64,000 nucleotides of DNA from Methylobacterium sp. 77. Lineage in GTDB: Bacteria; Pseudomonadota; Alphaproteobacteria; Rhizobiales; Beijerinckiaceae. Each line of letters opens with the position of its first letter. Position 1 is the first letter of the stretch. The stretch lies in NCBI RefSeq assembly GCF_000372825.1, contig NZ_KB910516.1, positions 2,326,011-2,390,010 of the forward strand, written 5' to 3'. This document shows, in pieces, positions 59,536 through 64,000 of the stretch. Below the pieces are notes generated by a model. It was not told the DNA's origin. It saw nothing but the letters and a program-made list of their open reading frames with translations, and ran no database searches. The translations under genes and the position numbers were made by a program.

Positions 59536-60627
59536 TCAGGTCGCTGCGTCGGAGGATTTGGGGGTCGGCACCGCGCCCCGCAGCGACGCGGCGGATTTCT
59601 CGATCCACGCGATGATCTGCTTCTTGTGGTCGAGAACAGGCTTCTCGATGAAGGTCCACGACACCCATGCACAGGCGAGGGACAGCGGCAGGGCGATCGC
59701 GAAATAGCCCGGACTGGTCAGCCGGTCGCCGAAGATCTCGTAGGACAGCTTGATGATGGGGAAGTGAAACAGGAACACGCCGTAGGACAGGTCGCCGAAC
59801 GGGATCCTGCGCAGGTTGGTCACGCCCAGCCACACCGTGACGTAGGCGATCGGAAAGGCGGCGAGATAGGAGGTCTCGCGATAGGTCAGCAGCAAAGCGG
59901 AGAGCAGGAGGCTCGCGACGAAGAGACGTCCGTCATGCGGAATGAGGTCCCGGTAGAGATAGGCGAGGACGCCCGCGAGGAAGGAAAAGATCAGCACCCG
60001 TCCGCCGAGTTGCGCATAGGGACTCTGATCTCCGGCTCCGATGGAGAACGCCGTCAGCCCGAGGACGACGAGGACGAGGCCGCCGCCGAACAGGGCTCGC
60101 CTGCGCGTCGCGCCCACGAATGCCAGGCCGATCAGCGCGAGGTAGCATTCGAGTTCGGTCGGGATGGTCCAGAGCTGCGCATTGAGCATCTGGCCTCCGA
60201 TGACACCCGGCAGGGTATAGTGGATATAGCCGACGATGTTGAAGAAATAGGAATATAATTCTGGCGACGAGAAGTAGACGGAGAGCGGCAGGACCGTGAA
60301 GAGTGGCCCTAGGACCAGCGCTACCAGCACCGTCTCGAAGGCGAGCGCCGGGACGATGCGCAGCAGCCTCAACAGGGCGAACTGGTGCAGGCGCGTGCGG
60401 CCGAGACTCCCCGCCACGAGAAATCCGGACAGGGCGAAGAACATCGGCAGGATGGCGGCGGACAGCGCCCGATAGGGACCACCCCAGAACAGCCTGACCG
60501 ACTCGTCGAAATTCGCGACGGAATAGGAGTGCCAGATCACGACGGAGACCGACAATCCTATCCGCAGGTAGTCGAAGCCCGCCGAATTGCCGGCTGCATT
60601 TACCATTTTTATGTTAAGAGATGGCAT
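59536..60627 (-). CDS. Acyltransferase 3 (OafA/YrhL) family protein
   Basis: About 363 aa with ten membrane helices, transferring acyl groups to envelope sugars, such as O-antigen or exopolysaccharide. The catalytic His of the family motif is in VVIWHSYSVANF near the N-terminus. ELECYLALIGLAFVG is a mid-protein helix. The substrate is unknown and no polysaccharide genes adjoin. The start is 60627 or seven codons later at 60606. Confidence 0.86.
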   Translation of the reverse strand: MPSLNIKMVNAAGNSAGFDYLRIGLSVSVVIWHSYSVANFDESVRLFWGGPYRALSAAILPMFFALSGFLVAGSLGRTRLHQFALLRLLRIVPALAFETVLVALVLGPLFTVLPLSVYFSSPELYSYFFNIVGYIHYTLPGVIGGQMLNAQLWTIPTELECYLALIGLAFVGATRRRALFGGGLVLVVLGLTAFSIGAGDQSPYAQLGGRVLIFSFLAGVLAYLYRDLIPHDGRLFVASLLLSALLLTYRETSYLAAFPIAYVTVWLGVTNLRRIPFGDLSYGVFLFHFPIIKLSYEIFGDRLTSPGYFAIALPLSLACAWVSWTFIEKPVLDHKKQIIAWIEKSAASLRGAVPTPKSSDAAT

Positions 60628-60945
60628 TTTCGGGAATACCAAAGCAACGGCGATACGGGCCTCACCGCCGAACAGTGTCCGGCTTGAGATCCCCATTGTA
60701 TCTCGATTGTCTTTAGCCGTGCGGTATTCGCGCCGTTATTGTTAATGGCGTTGCCGGACGCCCGTTTGCGAGGCGTCGCGACCCCGATACCCAGCCAAGG
60801 TCATGCCGCGCGCTCATGAGATGGCCTCGCTCGATGGCGCGGCGGCGCAAGGCGATGAACGATGCCCGCGGCGCGGCGCCGCGCCCCCGCCGAGGGGGTT
60901 TTCAAGCCGGCGAACGCTGCCTAACTTGGGGTTCTCGCAACGAAC
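60628..60945. other. Noncoding gap with a terminator-like hairpin
   Basis: No convincing gene is visible. It holds the AT-richer promoter side of the acyltransferase (about 60650-60750) and a hairpin with T-run at 60884-60902 (CCCCC-GCCGA-GGGGG-TTTT) on the plus strand, ahead of the 24-codon ORF. The last 40 bp may carry that ORF's promoter. Confidence 0.5.
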
Positions 60946-60962
60946 GAAAGGAGGTGATCCAG
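60946..60962 (+). promoter_or_regulatory. 17-nt ribosome-binding element complementary to the 16S 3' end
   Basis: GAAAGGAGGTGATCCAG matches, base for base, the reverse complement of the usual 16S rRNA terminus (CTGGATCACCTCCTTTC). GGAGG ends seven bases before the GTG at 60962. A typical Shine-Dalgarno covers four to six bases. Confidence 0.8.
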
Positions 60963-61036
60963 TGTCTCATTGCCTAAATCAGCCGCTTACCTCGGCTTAC
61001 CGGACCTGGACCTTCGCCTCCGGCGCGCACGCCTAG
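60962..61036 (+). CDS. 24-codon small ORF with extended Shine-Dalgarno
   Basis: GTG-initiated peptide of 24 residues; it contains HCLNQPLTSAYRTWTF and ends SGAHA. Not recognised from memory. It is bracketed by a hairpin with T-run upstream (60884-60902) and a terminator-like hairpin downstream (61092-61120), so it looks like a monocistronic unit of about 150-200 nt. Either the peptide or the ribosome-binding RNA itself could be the functional product. An extension upstream to 60803 has no support. Confidence 0.6.
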   Translation: MSHCLNQPLTSAYRTWTFASGAHA

Positions 61037-61091
61037 CGCGTCAGGCGACCCTTGATCGGGTTCGGCCGAACGGACAAGCGGTTCGGCAATG

Positions 61092-61120
61092 GAAGGGCCG
61101 CCCTCATGGGGCGGCCCTTC
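61092..61120. terminator. Hairpin between small ORF and coiled-coil gene
   Basis: GAAGGGCCGCCC pairs with GGGCGGCCCTTC over a 5-nt loop. The adjacent genes converge, so it may serve both. The downstream U-content is weak. Confidence 0.65.
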
Positions 61121-61151
61121 GGCTTGTGTGACGTCGGGACTGTGTAGCGGA

Positions 61152-61754
61152 TCAGCGCTTCTGGAACAGCGGCTGGGCGAGGGCTTCGGCCCGTGCCATC
61201 CACAGGTCGCGATCCGAGGACGCGCGGTCGAGCTCGACGGCATCGTTTTCCGAGCGTGCGCGCGCATCGTCGAGTTCAGCGATGAAGAGTGTCTGCAGCT
61301 CGGCGAGGCGGTCCCGCTCGGCGCGCACCTCCTGGAGTTCGGCCATCTCCTGCTCCACATGCGAACGCAGGCGGCGCAGTTCCTGGGCGAGAAGGCCCTG
61401 GAGCTGGTCATAGCGGTCGATTTCGATCTTGAGCTTTGCCTTGAGCATTAGGTTCTCGGCCATCAATTCCGAGACGTCGTCCTCCTCGGTAGCCTCGGCC
61501 CTTGCAGGCGGCGGAACCACGCGGGGCGACCATGAAGCGGCCTGCGACTCCGGCTTCTCGGCCTGGACGGGCCGCTCGAACGGCGCCACTTTCTCGGAGG
61601 CCGGACGGTGCGCTTCCGCGCGTTGGAGCACAGCCGGGGCCGTCTCCTGAGGCATGGTGGCCGCCTTCATGGCCGCGAGCCAATCGCGCAGCGGTCCGGG
61701 TGTCGGACGTCCACTTGAATCCTGTGGCTGGTAGTGACGGGCTGGTTCCGACAT
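61152..61754 (-). CDS. Hypothetical coiled-coil protein
   Basis: About 200 aa. The first half is disordered and rich in Pro/Ala/Glu; the second half (from about residue 95) is a long coiled coil (LMAENLMLKAKLKIEID, LRRLRSHVEQEMAELQEV). No signal peptide or membrane helix. Not recognised beyond this; it may be a scaffolding or cell-envelope factor. The ATG at 61754 is used, with 61781 as a longer option. Confidence 0.75.
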   Translation of the reverse strand: MSEPARHYQPQDSSGRPTPGPLRDWLAAMKAATMPQETAPAVLQRAEAHRPASEKVAPFERPVQAEKPESQAASWSPRVVPPPARAEATEEDDVSELMAENLMLKAKLKIEIDRYDQLQGLLAQELRRLRSHVEQEMAELQEVRAERDRLAELQTLFIAELDDARARSENDAVELDRASSDRDLWMARAEALAQPLFQKR

Positions 61755-62083
61755 CGCTCGCGTCCTCGTGTGCAGAGGCATTCGATCAAACCATGCTTAA
61801 CGAAGCGTAAACGTTAAGAAACTTTCGCTGTCCCAAACCGTGGGCATCGGCTGCGGTCCGGTCACATGAGGGGGCTGTCCCCGGTCGTGCTCCGGGCCGG
61901 AACGCGCTATCGAGGCCGCGTCGGAACGGAAGGCGCGGAGGGCCTTCCGCACCGGCATGGGCTCCGCGTCCGGTTCGACCCTTCCAGCCTTTGCTCGGCA
62001 TCGGAAGTCGTTCGAGAATTGACCTCCTCCCCCGGACCGACGTCATCGATCGTTCGCCAATCCCTTTCAGACGGACACCGCAC

Positions 62084-62854
62084 ATGCATATCGAAGCGTC
62101 CAGCCTCGCGGATCAGCCGGGCATCCGGCACGCCTTCTTCACCCGTCTCGGCGGCGTCTCGGACGGGCTCTATGACAGCCTGAACGGCGGGTTGGGCTCG
62201 AATGACGAAGCCGGCAACGTGGCCGAGAACCGGCGTCGCATGACCGAGCATCTCGGCGTCGCCCCGGACCGTCTCGTGAGCCTGTATCAGGTCCATTCGG
62301 CCGAGGTCGCCATCATCGATGGCCCCATGGCCCTCGCCGATCGCCCGCGTGCCGACGCCATGGTGACGCGCGTGCCGAACCTCGCGCTGGGCATCGCCAC
62401 GGCCGATTGCGGCCCGATCCTGTTCGCCGACCCGGTCGCCCGCGTGATCGGCGCCGCCCATGCCGGATGGAAAGGCGCCCTCACCGGCGTGGTGGCCGCC
62501 ACGGTCGAGGCGATGGTGAGCCTCGGTTCGGCACGCGAGAACATCGTCGCCGTGTTGGGACCGACGATCTCGCAGGCCGCCTACGAGGTCGGCGACGATT
62601 TCCGGGCACGTTTTTCCGCGGACGTACCGGGCTCGGACATCTATTTCGCCACGGGCGAGCGCGACGGCCACGCTCAGTTCGATCTGCCGGCCTTCATCGC
62701 GCGGAGATTGCGAGACGCCGGGATCGCCAACGCTTCGGCCCTCGGCCTGTGCACCTATTCCGATGCCGAGCGCTTCTACAGCTTCAGACGCACCACCCAT
62801 CGCGGGGAGGCCGATTACGGACGACTGATCTCCGCCATCGCCCTCGCTGACTAG
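62084..62854 (+). CDS. pgeF: PgeF/YfiH, laccase-domain purine nucleosidase-like oxidoreductase
   Basis: 256-aa protein of the former DUF152 family, known as a multicopper polyphenol oxidase-like enzyme and for peptidoglycan editing/purine nucleoside phosphorolysis. The metal motif ligands are in LYQVHSAEV (His), ATADCGPILFAD (Cys) and GAAHAGWKGAL (His). RTTHRGEADYGRLISAI closes the fold. In many relatives it follows lgt and the MidA-type gene, but here it is about 41 kb away from them. Confidence 0.92.
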   Translation: MHIEASSLADQPGIRHAFFTRLGGVSDGLYDSLNGGLGSNDEAGNVAENRRRMTEHLGVAPDRLVSLYQVHSAEVAIIDGPMALADRPRADAMVTRVPNLALGIATADCGPILFADPVARVIGAAHAGWKGALTGVVAATVEAMVSLGSARENIVAVLGPTISQAAYEVGDDFRARFSADVPGSDIYFATGERDGHAQFDLPAFIARRLRDAGIANASALGLCTYSDAERFYSFRRTTHRGEADYGRLISAIALAD

Positions 62855-63020
62855 GAGAGTTTCGACTCGACCAGTGGGTGCGTCAATCTGCCATCGCCGG
62901 GCGGGCGTAAATCGCGGGGCCTTAGGTGAACCTTAGCCGTTCTGCGGTGTTTTCGACTCGCGTTACCTCTAGCGAGGTGATCGCTGCCACAAAGGGGCCG
63001 TGTTCGACACAAGCGGCGTG

Positions 63021-63059
63021 GTTGCGATGCAACAGCTTCCTAACGGTTGCTGTTATATA
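63021..63059 (+). promoter_or_regulatory. Promoter and operator candidate of the outer-membrane protein gene
   Basis: An extended -10 element, TGTTATATA (63051-63059), lies about 65 bp before the ATG, with no good -35. Just upstream is the palindrome GTTGCGATGCAAC (63021-63033) and a third GTTGC at 63046. This suggests activator- or repressor-dependent control. The gap 62855-63123 holds no other gene. Confidence 0.5.
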
Positions 63060-63123
63060 GACGGGGAACTGCGCAGGACCGGTCCAAAAAAACCGGCCGC
63101 GCTAACGAGTAGAGGACCAGACC

Positions 63124-63951
63124 ATGACATCCTTCCTTCGGGGCACCACCGCCCTCGCCGGCATCCTGATCGCCGGCTCCGCTTTCGCTGCCGATCTTCC
63201 GCGCCGCGCTGCCCCGCCGATCTTCGTGCCGGTGCCGGTGTTCACCTGGACGGGCGCTTACTTCGGTATCAACGCCGGCTACGGCTTCGATGCCGGCAGC
63301 AACAGCGACCGCTACAACCTGCCCACCGGCTCCGTGCTGAACTCGGGCGGCACCAACGGCGTGCTCGTCTCGAACAACAACAACAGCCTCGAAGGCTTCA
63401 CCGGCGGTGGCCAGGTCGGCTACAACTACCAGTTCACCCCGGGTTCGGGTGTGGTCGTCGGTATCGAAGCTGACGCCCAGTACACCGACTTCGGCAACAA
63501 GAGCCGCGCTGGCACCTACACCTTCACCGGCACCCCCGGCGCCGCCTTCTCGGCTCCCGCCGCCACGGCTCTCCTGCCGGGCAACGAGATGAACTTCTTC
63601 GGCACCGTTCGCGGCCGTATCGGTTACGCCTTCGACCGCACCCTCGTGTACGGCACCGGCGGCTTCGCCTACGGCGACGGCGGTTCGGGCAGCAGCGATT
63701 TCCGCACCGGCTACGCTGCCGGCGGTGGTATCGAATACGCTCTCCCCACCGACTCGTTCTTCAACTTCTTCAAGTCCTCGGCCGTCACCCTGAAGGTCGA
63801 AGGCCTGTACGTGAACCTCGAGCAGGACGGCCGCGGCGCCCGTTCGGTGTTCAACCCCGCCACCAACGTCATCGCGCTCAGCCCCTCGGCTCGCGAGACC
63901 GAGTTCGCCGTCGTCCGCGCCGGCCTGAACTACAAGTTCGGCTCGTACTAG
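63124..63951 (+). CDS. Outer-membrane beta-barrel protein (Omp25/Hbp-like)
   Basis: 275-aa porin-like protein, typical of Rhizobiales. It has a signal peptide (SFLRGTTALAGILIAGSAFA, cut before ADLPRR). The Pro/Val-rich linker leads to FTWTGAYFGINAGYGF, and many alternating strands follow, such as GGGQVGYNYQFTPGSG and VRGRIGYAFDRTLVYGTGGFAYG. It ends in an aromatic C-terminal strand (GLNYKFGSY), the usual BAM-recognition signal. GAGGA precedes the ATG. Codon use looks highly biased, consistent with an abundant protein. Confidence 0.92.
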   Translation: MTSFLRGTTALAGILIAGSAFAADLPRRAAPPIFVPVPVFTWTGAYFGINAGYGFDAGSNSDRYNLPTGSVLNSGGTNGVLVSNNNNSLEGFTGGGQVGYNYQFTPGSGVVVGIEADAQYTDFGNKSRAGTYTFTGTPGAAFSAPAATALLPGNEMNFFGTVRGRIGYAFDRTLVYGTGGFAYGDGGSGSSDFRTGYAAGGGIEYALPTDSFFNFFKSSAVTLKVEGLYVNLEQDGRGARSVFNPATNVIALSPSARETEFAVVRAGLNYKFGSY

Positions 63952-64000
63952 GCCTTATCCAACCCGGTCTTCGCTCAAGGGCGGAGACCACGGTTTTCGA

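Noticed and set aside
60745..60819. Short plus-strand ORF of 24 codons in the acyltransferase upstream gap
   Set aside because: No Shine-Dalgarno, no recognisable motif, and it lies where the acyltransferase promoter is expected.
60803..60961. N-terminal extension of the 24-codon ORF to 77 codons
   Set aside because: The extension crosses a hairpin with T-run, has no ribosome site, and would bury the 17-nt element inside the coding region.
60946..60962. Possible fragment of a 16S rRNA gene on the minus strand
   Set aside because: Only 17 nt match the 16S terminus. The neighbouring sequence does not continue the conserved 16S helix 45 region, so it is better read as a ribosome-binding site on the plus strand.

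Overview
The window is a contiguous stretch of a high-GC alphaproteobacterial chromosome. It most resembles the Methylobacterium/Methylorubrum group of the Hyphomicrobiales. The pointers are the strong GC bias with long antisense shadow ORFs, the Rhizobiales-type 25-30 kDa outer-membrane beta-barrel at the right edge, the bamE // UQCC-like chaperone-DUF177-plsX-fabH-ihfA-merR block, the hisB-DUF2628-hisH-hisA block, and a petABC locus with separate cytochrome b and c1 genes. This assignment is inference from gene content and style, not from a search. I see no insertion sequence, prophage, CRISPR array, plasmid replication gene or rRNA operon. Almost everything is housekeeping or core metabolism.

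Layout. 0-6.2 kb: miaB-phoH-ybeY-corC-lnt (tRNA modification, rRNA processing, CBS protein, lipoprotein acylation). 6.2-11.6 kb: an MFS exporter, a bidirectional terminator, then divergent katA and oxyR, an AbrB-type membrane protein and dgkA. 11.8-16.9 kb: a periplasmic asparaginase, an SDR/HTH pair, an orphan ComJ-like gene and ilvA. 17-21.8 kb: a chemoreceptor, lgt, a MidA-type methyltransferase and a rhodanese. 21.9-26.4 kb: an RND efflux adaptor and pump. 26.5-27.2 kb: a decayed tRNA copy, tRNA-Pro(GGG) and a PilZ protein. 27.4-32.5 kb: prkA-yeaH-spoVR. 32.6-38.3 kb: an exported Ig-like protein, then merR, ihfA, fabH, plsX, DUF177 and a bc1 chaperone gene, divergent from bamE. 38.4-42 kb: histidine genes and mtnP. 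42.1-45 kb: cytochrome bc1. 45.3-48.5 kb: MATE and ABC exporters. 48.6-52.8 kb: trmL, a small exported protein, a PspA-like and YiaA pair, hemF and a RecD-like helicase. 52.8-56.8 kb: hslV, an intervening chemoreceptor, and hslU. 56.8-61.8 kb: a metallo-beta-lactamase-fold hydrolase, a small gene with an occluded ribosome-binding site, a Rieske oxygenase, an acyltransferase, a 24-codon ORF with an extreme Shine-Dalgarno match, and a coiled-coil protein. 62-64 kb: pgeF and the outer-membrane protein.

Functional threads. Envelope biogenesis is heavily represented (lnt, lgt, bamE, plsX, fabH, dgkA, the porin-like protein). Oxidative-stress defence is the katA/oxyR pair. Respiration is represented by petABC together with a UQCC-like chaperone. 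Protein quality control is HslUV. The most interesting non-standard signals are in noncoding DNA: (i) a near-perfect hairpin that buries the Shine-Dalgarno of a 68-residue gene at 58.1 kb; (ii) a 24-codon ORF at 60.96 kb preceded by a 17-nt exact complement of the 16S rRNA 3' end, between two hairpins; (iii) three copies of a 13-bp palindromic operator upstream of the PspA-like gene; (iv) four contiguous 18-bp repeats upstream of hslU; (v) a decayed tRNA copy beside tRNA-Pro. Start codons were chosen by eye from ribosome-binding sites and family alignments recalled from knowledge, so several are uncertain by a few codons.
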